DNA from: Sipunculus nudus
Taxonomy: Eukaryota; Annelida; Sipuncula; Golfingiida; Sipunculidae
Direction of reading: 5' to 3'
Assembly (NCBI GenBank): GCA_026874595.1
Contig: CM049310.1
Coordinates: forward strand, 1,304,001 to 1,368,000
DNA: 64,000 bases
Shown here: positions 52,205 through 63,839 of the stretch, piece after piece
How the letters are laid out: every line of letters starts with the position of its first letter
Numbering within the stretch: position 1 is the first letter of the stretch
Made by a program: the position numbers and the translations under genes
Notes under the pieces: model-generated
The model's database searches: none
What the model was told of the DNA's origin: nothing
The model's input: only the letters and a program-made list of their open reading frames with translations

Positions 52205-52944
52205 GTTTCCTTAACAAAGTTATCAGAATAGCACCACCTACTTTGCACCTATGGGTAAAAATAAGTCCTTCCTGTCAGTTTCAACTCAAGCCTTGGATCA
52301 TATCTTATCTGTTGGGCATATTCCATCCTATCAGCTGCCAGTTATTATCTGCACCAAATTTGGGAACATATGGAGAAACAGATGTATTTTGTGGTCCCCT
52401 TTTCTTTCATTATACACTGACAGACGCCAGTACCAATAAAAGCAGACAAGTGTGATTTCAAATACAGGGCAAAAAACTGATAACTTACACACCAAAGTCT
52501 GGGAAAATTGACTGATATATATTAATGAAGACTTCAAATAAATTTTATTTCTCATTTCAGACATGACTAATTATTCCATACTAAGAGAAAAAGCCAGATC
52601 ACTTCCTGTGATTTTTGCACATGCTTGTTGCAAATGCAAAAACAGATAGTTCTCATTTCTTTAAAAGGAGAATATTACTGATAACATGAGATGATATGGA
52701 TCACAATTTGTCTGACTCCGAACCATATTGATTATGACCAGTAAAACAAGGCTTAAAGGCAGACCATATAAAACCCAAGCTGGAATCAAAAATAGCACAC
52801 AACTGCTCTGAGAAAACAGCTGGCTTTGCTAGAATTGAGTATGGGAAGAGAAAAAGTATGAAACAGCCCTGAGAAAACAATTCTGCAATGTCCCCTGCAA
52901 ATGTGGATATGCCCCTAGCACAGGTCTATAAATAACTGTCTGAC

Positions 52945-52971
52945 CTGATGTTGTCTGTCAATATCTGCCAT
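52945..52971 (-). CDS. CAMSAP: CAMSAP/Patronin exon 1, coding part (9 codons)
   Basis: Encodes MADIDRQHQ and ends in CAG followed by a GTCAGA donor at 52944. The ATG sits in a strong context (CCCACC before ATGG). It ends in phase 0, and exon 2 begins in phase 0 with GGT CGT, giving MADIDRQHQ-GRIKAS. Fly Patronin likewise has a short acidic/basic leader directly before its conserved KASxxWLL-type segment, which supports the join. The frame stays open upstream to 53130, so a longer N-terminus cannot be excluded. A weak acceptor (TTTCAAG) at about 53027 would make 52972-53026 the 5'UTR part of this exon. Because the exon is tiny it is the least certain of the four. A transcript would settle it. 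Confidence 0.65.
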
Positions 52972-53026
52972 GGTGGGCTGAACATCAAGGCCTTCAATGG
53001 ATGGATGGATTGATGTGGATCCTGTC
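52972..53026 (-). other. Probable 5'UTR part of CAMSAP exon 1
   Basis: On the minus strand this stretch lies between a possible 3' splice site (TACTAAT branch-like motif, then TTTCAAG) and the proposed start codon. The pyrimidine tract is poor, so it may instead be continuous leader from a transcription start further right. No TATA or clear initiator was recognised. Confidence 0.35.
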
Positions 53027-54293
53027 CTTGAAATATTAGTAGTCAAATACCCTGAGATATAAACACTGTTACACATGTACATTTTACACTCATATATTAA
53101 GTAAAGGTTGTTGTGAGATGCTATGTACACAGTTTTTCTAGGGGACTGTTGCCTAGCAACACATCCTTAATGAAGACATTCCTATGAGCGGAGCAGTAAA
53201 GCTATTATGTTACCAGTATCAAGATCATAGCGTTCTCTGACAGTGATAATAAGTAATAGACAGTAAAATTGTTTAATTTGTTACTAGGGCAGCTAGTTCA
53301 TGGTGCTATTCCATATTCCTACATTCATATAAATTTATGAATTTACCTCCTTGCTGCTGCCCTTTTGCAGTTAGTACACCTTATATTAGAGCCCACGTGG
53401 TACTGAGGTGTCATTAGTGTCACTTATTAGTGTGTATATATGTCTGAGTGCTCATCAGAGGCAGCATTTATATTTTACATGATATAAATTACCCGTAATA
53501 AAATATACACCTTCACCTCCCATATATACTCGATTTATCAAGTTCTACAGATGTGTGTCATGTATTAATTCATGTACAAACACAAGTCTAGATAAATGTG
53601 TACCAGTATTTGTTTCTTTCTGTGAATATGTATTATGAATGACTGAACAAGTTCACACAGTACATGCATAATATAGCATTCTGAAGTTATGATAAGCTAT
53701 GGATATTGAGTTATTTAAGCCAGTTTCATATTATATATCAGTTAACTGAGTCAGTGACTGAACTCAAACATGTACACAGAGTTCTTGTATTAACAGGAAG
53801 CCATTTTCTAGTCTGCTGATGAAGTGATATAACGACATCCTGTTTCACTGCTGAATTGCTCAATTGATAAAATCTGTAATTGCTTCAAGGAGTTTCTCAG
53901 GGAGTCAGGGTTACAGGCTTCTAAATTTTATGGGGCCCAAAGTGCTTGGGCATCTGGTTTGCAAAGCAGGCCCACCACACATGTTCTAACCAGGAAAACC
54001 CACCTGAACCTGGGTATTTTTTATACAAATACTGAAATAATGGATTTGGATAAGTTAAGTTGGTTATGTTTGTCAGCTATCTGCATAAAAGCTTATGCTT
54101 AACTTATTTTTCAATTATTTTCAGTGTTAATAAACCAGATTAAACCTCAAACTTTGTATCCTTTAGTGAAAACATGAAAAAGAGGACTGACTTGTAATTT
54201 TCCTGGTGGCCGGATAAGTAAACCCAAGACCCTGCTGGCCTGTGATTCTTAAATTCAAACCTAGGGGTTATCTACTATACACCTGCTATGCCC

Positions 54294-54295
<2 letters not shown>
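53027..54295. other. Upstream flank of CAMSAP exon 1
   Basis: Unique sequence, either promoter-proximal DNA or an intron within the 5'UTR. No TATA box, CpG-rich stretch or second leader exon was recognised, so the transcription start is not placed. Confidence 0.35.

Positions 54296-54373
<78 letters not shown>
54296..54373. repeat. (TA)n microsatellite
   Basis: About 38 uninterrupted TA dinucleotides. It gives a spurious (YI)n plus-strand frame. Confidence 0.98.
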
Positions 54374-54376
<3 letters not shown>

Positions 54377-55596
54377 ACTGATGTAAGGTATAAGCTACAT
54401 CAAAGGTCAGCTACTTCCTTCCACAAATGAACACCTGGCAACAACTTCTTTTTCTGACCTTGAATGCATGTCTTTTATTTTTTTTATCTTTAATCTTTCT
54501 TTGACCATCTTATATATATGTTTTACCATGTTTTACATTTTTTACTTTAACCCTAACCATAATTATTCAGGCCTTTCCATTCTGGGACTTAACATTAGAC
54601 GGAGCACTACAAATACTAGTAAATACTGACAATAAATATGTATGGCCACAGTGAGTAGACAGGGCTACCCAGGTACATGACATGCCCAGGTGCACCTTGT
54701 TTATACATACATCACAGCATTCTGCTCTCCGTGAATTAAATCTATTCCTTTATAAGACTATATACACTACTATTATACATAATATGCTGGTATTCTTGAC
54801 AAGAACATCTGAAGTATTGGACATATTACTGGTCTAAGGTATGGAGGAAAGCCTGAAAAATGTTGCAACATTTTTTTATTTATGCACAGGACAGGTATCA
54901 ATCAAATCTTACTAGATTCCTTTAAATGAAGGTGATAATATACAAATCTTAAATATTAAAATGGAATTCAAGATTTTTTTTTATTATTGTAAAATTTTTG
55001 CTTACTATATAAATGTATCATAATTCTATATGAAATAAGTTACAAACTTATAGTACACTTTGTTTATGTGAATGAGTGTCGTGGCAATACAAAATGTAAC
55101 ATGCTCTGTTGATTCCAATTCCTTTCAGAATAACATAGTAACTGCTTAAACGACTGAAAATAAACATCACACAAGTAATGAGTACCAGGTACCCATTCTT
55201 TATTTTAGACTTGAGTATTAGTTAACTTTTACATGGATTGAGGTGGAGTATTCATTTTAGTGCCTGTCTGCTGAAGGGACAATACATTTTGGAATAATAG
55301 TCCAAGTTCAAATATTCTCTGTACAACATGACAGATTTTAAATAAGATTATTATGCTGTGAGTAGGATACAATTAATTAAAAAATTAACAAACCAAAATA
55401 TCACTCTAGCAAACTCTGGATGGATTTGCCATAAAACATGAACAACTAATAAGATATAATGAAATCAAAAGGATATAAAACCAACAAGATATAGATGTGA
55501 GATTTATTATATATATAAAACTACAGAATAGACAACAGAATTAAAGAACAAACTTGTCCCTATCAATCTGCAGCTAAGGAGAATCAAGACATCAGA
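54374..55596. other. Upstream flank, unassigned
   Basis: AT-rich unique sequence without recognised features. Confidence 0.35.
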
Positions 55597-56370
55597 CTGT
55601 GGGATATAAACTTAAGTGTAACATAGATACAGCAACTAGTTACCTTGTACAGTATACTAGAAGTAGACTCTGGATATAAACTTAAGTGTACCATAGATCC
55701 AGCAACTAGTTACCTTGTACAGTATACTGGAAGCAGACTCTGGGATATAAACTTAAGTGTACCATAGATACAGCAACTAGTTACCTTGTACAGTATACTG
55801 GAAGTAGACTCTGGGATATAAACTTAAGTGTACCATAGATACAGCAACTAGTTACCTTTTACAGTATACTAGAAGCAGACTCTGGGATATAAACTTAAGT
55901 GTACCATAGATACAGCAACTAGTTACCTTGTACAGTATACTAGAAGTAGACTCTGGGATATAAACTTAAGTGTACCATAGAAACAGCAACTAGTTACCTT
56001 TTACAGTATACTAGAAGTAGACTCTGGGATATAAACTTTAGTGTACCATAGATACAGCAACTAGTTACCTTGTACAGTATACTAGAAGTAGACTCTGGGA
56101 TATAAACTTAAGTGTACCATAGATACAGCAACTAGTTACCTTTTACAGTATACTAGAAGTAGACTCTGGGATATAAACTTAAGTGTACCATAGATACAGC
56201 AACTAGTTACCTTGTACAGTATACTAGAAGTAGACTCTGGGATATAAACTTAAGTGTACCATAGATACAGCAACTAGTTACCTTTTACAGTATACTAGAA
56301 GTAGACTCTGGGATATAAACTTAAGTGTACCATAGATACAGCAACTAGTTACCTTGTACAGTATGCTAGA
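55597..56370. repeat. 71-bp tandem array with dimeric order
   Basis: About 11 units of GGATATAAACTTAAGTGTAC, CATAGATACAGCAACTAGTT and ACCTTGTACAGTATACTAGA ending AGTAGACTCTG. From the third unit on, TTACCTTGTACAG and TTACCTTTTACAG alternate strictly, so the working period is about 142 bp. Confidence 0.93.
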
Positions 56371-58026
56371 AGCTTTATCAATTAATTTGCCACTTATATT
56401 TTATATTTATAAATATAAAACAGAGATTGTGCCTTGACAAATATTCCATGGAATATTGTTCCTCTGATGAATCTTTATGACAAAATCACTAACCATTCAC
56501 TTTATGGAGGTATTTTGGACAATAAATATGCAAGCAGAAATAGAGAGTGATTCACAAATGACCTGACCAGGTGGAGTGCATGTTTATACAGACACGGCAT
56601 CACTCAGAGCTCCAAACAAACAGAAGTCACTATCACAAACTTCCTGCTAGTCCAATCAATACAGCAAGAACATTATGATCAAGAGAGGGCTCCCAGAAAT
56701 CATCTCCTACAGACACAAGCACCAAGATACCATTACACAAACACACACACACAGGTGGAGGCTGTCGTTGTTAATTGTTTGTAGTGAATTGTTTGTAATT
56801 GCATGATCGATCATCAGCAACAATTGATTGCGCTCAACTGATTAATTATCAGAAATAATTGCACAAAATTTCTTACCTTAGTACATAGACCTGTATCAAT
56901 TTGACTGACGTATGGCCAAAAATTTAGGGTTATAATTAAATGTTAAATCCTGTAGCCTTTGCATATAATATAACTGAGGTATGAAGCTATTAGTAAACAA
57001 AGACTTGTCTCATATAGATTAAATGGAAGCACACATTTCCTCAGCACAAACCCCAAATTTTTTACAAAATTTATGGCACTGCAACATTGATGATCAGATC
57101 ATTTGTGCCAGCTGAATCATCATCAGTCCCCCACTAATAGAGGTGTACATTTAAACTGACATGTCAGAACAGTTTGCACAAAGAGACAGATGTATTATAA
57201 TAAGATCTGCCTTTAATACAGGACCTGACTGGACCATACCACAGGAGCTACCAGGAGTCCTAGTAAAAAATAACAACAGCAGCATCAGGTCCAGCAGCTG
57301 CATGAGTAACCTCTGAAGCTGGTAATCTGATTATGTCACTGCCTTTTTCTTCACAGTACACACATATTTTTCCCATTTGCAAGTCAAAGAGCTCTGTATA
57401 TATCCCATCCCTTATGTTCTGGTATTCATGAATACTTTGTAAATCCTGCTATTTCAAACCTGACTTGTAAGAAAGGGAGAAATGAAGCCCTCAACTTTGA
57501 GACTGTTGGTTCAATACTATCTGCATGACATGAACAGTGGAAGTATAGACTGCATCTGACTGAAGCTGCAGCACAGCAACATTGCTGAATCACAGATTAC
57601 TCTGAATATAAATGTTATAAATATCTCAAATACCAGTCAGTATGAATTCTGTTCCTACTTGGTTGGTATAATGGGCATGATCCCTACAGGTAATAGTCTT
57701 GAGTCCTGCAGGTCTTTACAGCTGGTGATCACTGTTCACACAATATAAATCAAACACTGCAAATGTGTGCCAAAAATCTTCCCATAATTATGTTTACTGT
57801 GGCAGTTAGGTCTCCTTATTCCCCACTTTTATTTGACTTCAAACATAATTCAGTAAGATAAACATAAATTAGAGGTCCTTCGCTCCAACTTTTGACAAAG
57901 TGAGATCAAAAACATGCTGATGCATCCATTTTATAACTAAAACAGTGGACCTGCAATAATCTAAAAATAGATTATAGACTGAAATAACCAGTGATGTTGG
58001 CAAACTATAAATAACAGCCAAAGATA
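56371..58026. other. Upstream flank, unassigned
   Basis: Unique sequence with a short (CA)n run near 56737-56755. No exon recognised. Confidence 0.35.
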
Positions 58027-58884
58027 ACAAGAGACACATGGGTCACGGCGCTCAGCTGCAAAATATTTTATTGTAATGTTTTTCATATATATATTATAAG
58101 CATATGAAAAGCTAAGAGGAAAGGGGCCTACCTACTTAGTTATAGTAAAGTTCTAAATATATGATTGCAAAACTAATACTCTGATAAGACTGTCATGAAA
58201 AAAAAACAGTAAAAGTTTTGTGATACTGTGATGCATATGAAAAATTTACAGATGGACAGGCAAGTGAACAAATGGACTACTACCTTTATTTAACTTTCAA
58301 GGGAATAATGCATTTAAGTTTATATATTTAAGCCAATTCTTTTTAGCATATCCACTTTTTTCATTAATAGTTTTAATCAGATTCATTTTTTTTATTTACA
58401 AGTTTTATAAATTTGTTATTTGTAATAAAAAAGTTGCAATCATTATTTATCCAGAGTGTAGCTAATATCAAGTGATATTATGCATACACATATATTTTAT
58501 TATTTTTAAATCCTTGAATCACTATTGACAAGTTTTGTACATTGGAGTTTTCAGTACATGCTTAATTTTATTCACTGAAATATTAGATTCAGTAAATTTG
58601 ACAAAAAATATAAACAACTTTTCAAATAAAGTATACACAATGTTGGTTGAATGAGGGGCAAACAATATCATTGTGCTAATTACTATCTCAGCTATAATTT
58701 ATTACTGGAATTAAAAGTCAATTTCACACCTGGTGAAGTTTTTACTCTTCTGAAGTAAGGAATTACTTATCTGATGAACATCCACACTTTCACAGCAATA
58801 CACCACTTTGTGGACACAATAAAATGTGAACTTGGTGTAACCCTGGTGGAACAATACAAAATCTAAAATGTAGCACAGCCTAGA

Positions 58885-61800
58885 ACAAGGGACCCATGGG
58901 TCAGGGCGCTCAGCTTAAGTTTGAAATTTCTGCAAATGCAAAATATTCTATTTTAATGTTTTTCATTTATATAAGCCTATGAGAAGCTAACAGGAAAGAG
59001 GCCCTCCTACTTGGTTACAGTAAAGTTCTAAATATATGATTGCAAACTAATACTCTGACAAGACTGTCATGAAGAACAAGGGACCCATGGGTCGCGTCGC
59101 TCAGCTGAATTTGGGAAAATATTAGTAACTGCAAAATATTTTTATTTCTTATGGTTTTCCATGTATATTACCATTTGAAAAGCTAAGAAAAAATGGCCCA
59201 GCTTAAATGAAACTCTGTAAATTATAGAATAATGGACATGAGCTAAAGCATATGGACTGTGTAATAAACAAAACCTTTGGCCTGAAACCATTTAGTGATG
59301 CACCAAGGGAAAAAATTGTGTCATATAAAAGTTCCATTTCATAAACAAATAATGTGAAGGTAATTAAGTTTTCAAAAGTTAAATATATGGCCATATGAGT
59401 TAAAAATTAATCCCACAAAGTTTGACCAATATTCCTAATTTTAAACAAGTGACCCATGGGTCATGACGCTCAGCTGACTGGGAAGAGATTTGCAAAAGGA
59501 AATTTTATCATCTGAATGGTAGTATATACCCATTCAACTGAAGCATCAAACAGATTAAAGAATAAGCCAAGATTGTATCTGAATTTATATATCTCAAAAT
59601 ATGGGAAAAAATGCGTAAACTTTAAAAAAAATACAGGTGGTTCCACCAGTCTGCAGAAACTAATAAAAACACTTAATGGTCAACATCCATGCAAAGAATC
59701 ATAGTGATTTCTGCATTAATTGTTCAGATACTTCAGCTTTTGAATCAAATTTTCCATTATTCTGAGGGATACTTCGGAGTCCTATAGCGTGAAGGATATG
59801 GGTAACAGAGACCTAATTTCAGATTTCCAAAGACACTCTCACGGGCCTTCTGCATGACAAGAATGAAGATTCTAGGTCCAGTTGTTACAATTTGTGCCAT
59901 GTTAACAGATGACAGCATCCTTAAAGGTCTCAAAAATAGAAAAAAAAATTCAAAAAAATTTAATAAAATATAGGTTGCACCATAAGTCTGAAGAAACTGA
60001 TGAAACACTCCATAATCAATATGCATGTAAAGAATCATGGTGACCTCTGCATTAGTTGGTCAATTACTTCAGCTTTTGTATCAAATTGTCCATTATTCTG
60101 AGGGATACTTCGGAGTCCTATAGCTTGAAGGATATGGGAAACAGAGAACTAATTTAAGGTTTCCACAGACACTTTTCATGGGCCTCCTTGCATGACAAGA
60201 ATGAAGATTCGAGGTCCAGTTGTAACAATTTGTACCCTGTTGACACATAACCACATCCTTAAAGGTCTTAAAAATAGAGAAAAAAATTGTAAAAATGTGT
60301 AACAAGCCCCATAGCTTGAAGAATATAGGTAACAGAGACCTAATTCCAGGTTTCTAGGGAGTCTGCAGAAACTGATGAAACATCTCATGATCTCTTTGTA
60401 TGAAATTTTTGACTATTCTGGGGGGTACTTTGGGGCCCTACAGCATGAAGGATATGGGTAACAGAGACCTAATTTCAGGTTTCCATGGAGACTTTTCAGT
60501 GTGTCAAGAATGAAGATTCTAGGTCCAGTTGTTATGATTTGTGCCCTGTTAACAGATGTTCATATCTTTAAAGGTCTCAAAAATAGTGAAAAAAATTTGT
60601 AAAGAATCGAAAAATACAGGTGGCGCCACCAGTCTGCAGAAACCTATGAAACACTCCATGATCAATATCCATGCAAAGAACCATGGTAATCAATGCATTA
60701 GTTGTTCAGATATTTCAGTTTTTGTATCAAATTTTCAATATTCAGCGGGGGTACTTCAGAGCCCCATAGCTTGAAGAATCTGGGTAACAGAGACCTAATT
60801 CCAGGTTTCAAAGGAGACTTTTCATGGGCCTCCCCCAATGTCAAAAATGAAGATTCTAGGTCCAGTTGTTATGATTTGTGCCCTGTTAACAGATGACTGC
60901 ATCTTTTAAGGTCTCAAAAATAGAGAAAAAAATCGTAAAAAATCGAAAAAATATAGATGGCGTCCGCAGTCTGCAGAAACTGATGAAACATCTCATGATT
61001 AATGTGTATGCCAAAAATCATGACCATCAGTGATGTAGTTAATGAGATATTGAAGTTTTTGTATGAAATTTTTCACTATTCTGGGGGGTACTTTGGGGCC
61101 TCATAGCTCAAAGGATATGGGTAACAGAGACCTAATTTTTGGTTTCCATGGAGACTTTTCATAGGTCTCTCAGAATATAAAGAATAAAGCTTCTAGATCC
61201 AGTCTTAACGATTTGTGCCCTGTTAACAGATGTCCAAATTTTTAAAGGTCTCAAAAATAGAGAAAAAAATCCGTAAAAAATCGAAAAATATAGGTTGCGC
61301 CACCAGTCTGCAGAAACTGATGAAACAACGCATGATTAATATGTATGCCAAAAATCATGACCATCAGTGATGTAGTTAATGAGATATTGAAGTTTTTGTA
61401 TGAAATTTTTCACTATTCTTGGGAGTACTTTGGGGCCCCATAGCTTGAAGGATATAGGTAATAGAGACCTAATTTCTAGTTTCCATGGAGACTTTTCATA
61501 GGTCTCTCAGAATGTCAGGAATGAAGATTCTAGGTCCAGTCTTTACGATTTGTGCCCTGTTAACAGATGTCCACATTTTTAAAGGTCTCAAAAATAGAGA
61601 AAAAAATCGTAAAAAATCGAAAAAATACAGATGGCGTCCGCAGTCTGCAGAAACTGATGAAACATCTCATGATTAATATGTATGCCAAAAATCATGACCA
61701 TCAGTGATGTAGTTAATGAGATATTGAAGTTTTTGTATGAAATTTTTCACTATTCTGGGGGGTACTTTGGGGCCTCATAGCTCAAAGGATTTGGGTAACA

Positions 61801-63839
61801 GAGACCTAATTTCTGGTTTCCATGGAGACTTTTCATAGGTCTCTCACTGTGTCAAGAATGAAGATTCTAGGTCCAGTCTTTACGATTTGTGCCCTGTTAA
61901 CAGTTGTTCACATTTTTAAAGGTCTCAAAAATAGAGAAAAAAATTCGTAAAAAATCTAAAAATACAGGTGGCGCCACCAATCTGCAGGAACTGATGAAAC
62001 ATCTCATAATAATGTAAAGTTACAAGATTCTAAGTCCAGCGGTTACGATTTGTGCCAGGTTAACAGACAGACGGACAGACGGACAGACAGACAGACGGAC
62101 GACGGACAAAGAGTGATCGCTATAGCTCAGCATGACTGAAAGTCAGCTGAGCTAAAAACTACGTTTAACAGTGTCATTCTCAACTAGGCCCCCCCAACTT
62201 TAAGAGATATGAATGCAATGCTACCAAGTATTTATATCTTCTTAAATCTTGTCAGTTAGCACTTACATTAGGTCCTAATATTTTACCATATTTGAATATT
62301 AAGATTAAATTCCTGAACATTTTTTTCTTTAAAAATAATCAAAATTGTCCAAGTTTCAACAAAAGAATTTTTTTAACATTAAAATTATAAGCTTTATCTT
62401 GTATATTAGTCCTGTGTATCGAAGCGGTGGGTCAGGGAGGGGTCTCTGTTGTTACTGTTCATTGCTGAAAAAGTGTGAAATTATAAGATTCACCTTGTTT
62501 AGAGTACAGGTCTGTCAACAGAATGGGGTGGGGGGGGGGGGGGTGGAGAGAAAGGCTCCCTGTGGTATTTATGCTGGCAGCCTGATCAAGCTCAACAAGA
62601 GAGAGGGCTTGCCTGGGATTACATAACAGCCTGGGGAGCATAGAGTTGCACTGAATGACCAACAGTGACCTCAGTGGACTGCATGACAAAGCAAGGGAAT
62701 ACAACAAGAGCCTCCAAACAAATTCAATAACTAGCCTAATTTTGCAGCTTTATTTTCAAATTTTCAGATTTTAACGGATTAAATCCTTATGTGTACATGC
62801 TGTGAAAATAACATCCACAGTACTTACAGGAAAAAATCATGCCGTGGCCAAAGTTGGGCAAAATTTAAGGTACTGATTTTATATTTATGCTAATAACATA
62901 AAAAAATTGCAAATTTCAGATCTAATTTTCGGTATACAATTGAATCTTGATTAAATGATGTTATATTCCTGAAAAAAAGTCTCAGCCATTCTTATGTTAG
63001 GTATTATATATATATCCTGATTTTTTACAAGGTGCATTTTGTTTGGGTGTATAACTTCAACAAATTATGCAATACTGACCTAAATTTTGGTATGTACATA
63101 GGAAATGTATGGAAGAATATGAATATTTACAATTACATCTAACATTATGCCAATTTTTGGATTACCAGGTAAACAAAAGTAGGGTAATGATGCTAGAAAA
63201 TACAAATACATTAAGGCTTCTAAAAAATTTCAATAGCTAGACTATTTTTTAAACTTATACTTTCAAATTCAAAATTAATCAGATTAAATCCATATGTTAA
63301 CTGGCTGTGAAAATTAAATCAAATGTACTTATAAAAAAAAAATGTGCCATGGTCAAATTTAGGCAAATTTAAGGTACTGATTTTTTATTTTTGCTAATAT
63401 TTTAAAAAATTTAACAGATTTTGATCTAATTTTGGGTATACAATTTAATTTTGATTAATTAAAGATATATTACTGGAAAAAAAGTCCATAGCTTTTGTGT
63501 TAGGTGATCAATTATCTTTCCTGATTTTTTTACAAAATACATTATGTTTGAGCCCATAACTTTTTTTAAATCATATAATACAGACCTAATTTCTGGCATG
63601 TACAGAAAAAATTGAGGTTTTTCCTTAATTTCTCAAAGGAACGAAGTCGCAAAGACCCAGTTTTCCGCTTGGTAGGAGATCTTGGGGACATCTAACATTA
63701 TGCCAAATTCTGGATTCCTAGGTCTTACGGTTTCAAAACGTGCCACATCTACGGTGATGGACGGACGGACGGACGGATGGACGGACAACGGACAATGGAC
63801 CACAACTATAGCTCAGATGACTTATAGTCAGCTGAGCTA
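58885..63839 (+). mobile_element. Family A element inserted in the 58027 copy
   Basis: Begins ACAAGGGACCCATGGGTCAG. Another family A 5' end (59076, GGGTCGCGTCGCTCAGCTG) cuts in after GACTGTCATGAAGA, and a third (59445) follows 370 bp later. From 62155 the sequence includes the GGGTCAGGGAGGGG module, a poly-G run at 62526-62542, two 3' modules (62820-63130 partial, 63340-63839) and the stem-loop ending at 63839 after a GGAC run (63758-63785). Confidence 0.7.
59445..62154 (+). mobile_element. Family A-type element with about 336-bp core repeats
   Basis: The 5' end is ACAAGTGACCCATGGGTCAT; the 3' end is a stem-loop with arms TAGCTCAG and CTGAGCTA plus GACAGACGG microsatellite (62066-62105). Between them lie about seven units of 336 bp, marked by GGTCTCAAAAATAGAGAAAA at about 59930, 60265, 60576, 60912, 61248, 61586 and 61922. 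A perfect GGTGGCGCCACC is at 60619 and 61967; sister units have GGCGTCCGCAG or GGTTGCGCCACC at the same place. This makes it the family A member with a core like those of B, D and E. Not coding. Confidence 0.8.

Larger units (their letters stand above)
1..52971 (-). other. CAMSAP: CAMSAP/Patronin gene locus, 5' portion (partial)
   Basis: Four short minus-strand exons line up in order and phase as the N-terminus of a CAMSAP/Patronin protein, which in known members binds and protects microtubule minus ends. Coding exons: 52971-52945, 21647-21552, 9381-9276, 3161-3052. Introns: 52944-21648, 21551-9382, 9275-3162, and a fourth from 3051 running off the left edge. The 113 residues seen correspond to the segment before the CH domain; the CH domain, coiled coils and C-terminal CKK domain are not in the window. 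I searched bases 1-2000 for the next expected exon (family pattern like AHMSVI or AHLAMID) and did not find it. The family match is from memory of fly Patronin and vertebrate CAMSAPs, not from a search. Confidence 0.82.

Noticed and set aside
54242-54430. Frame with a (YI)n stretch
   Set aside because: Translation of the (TA)n microsatellite.
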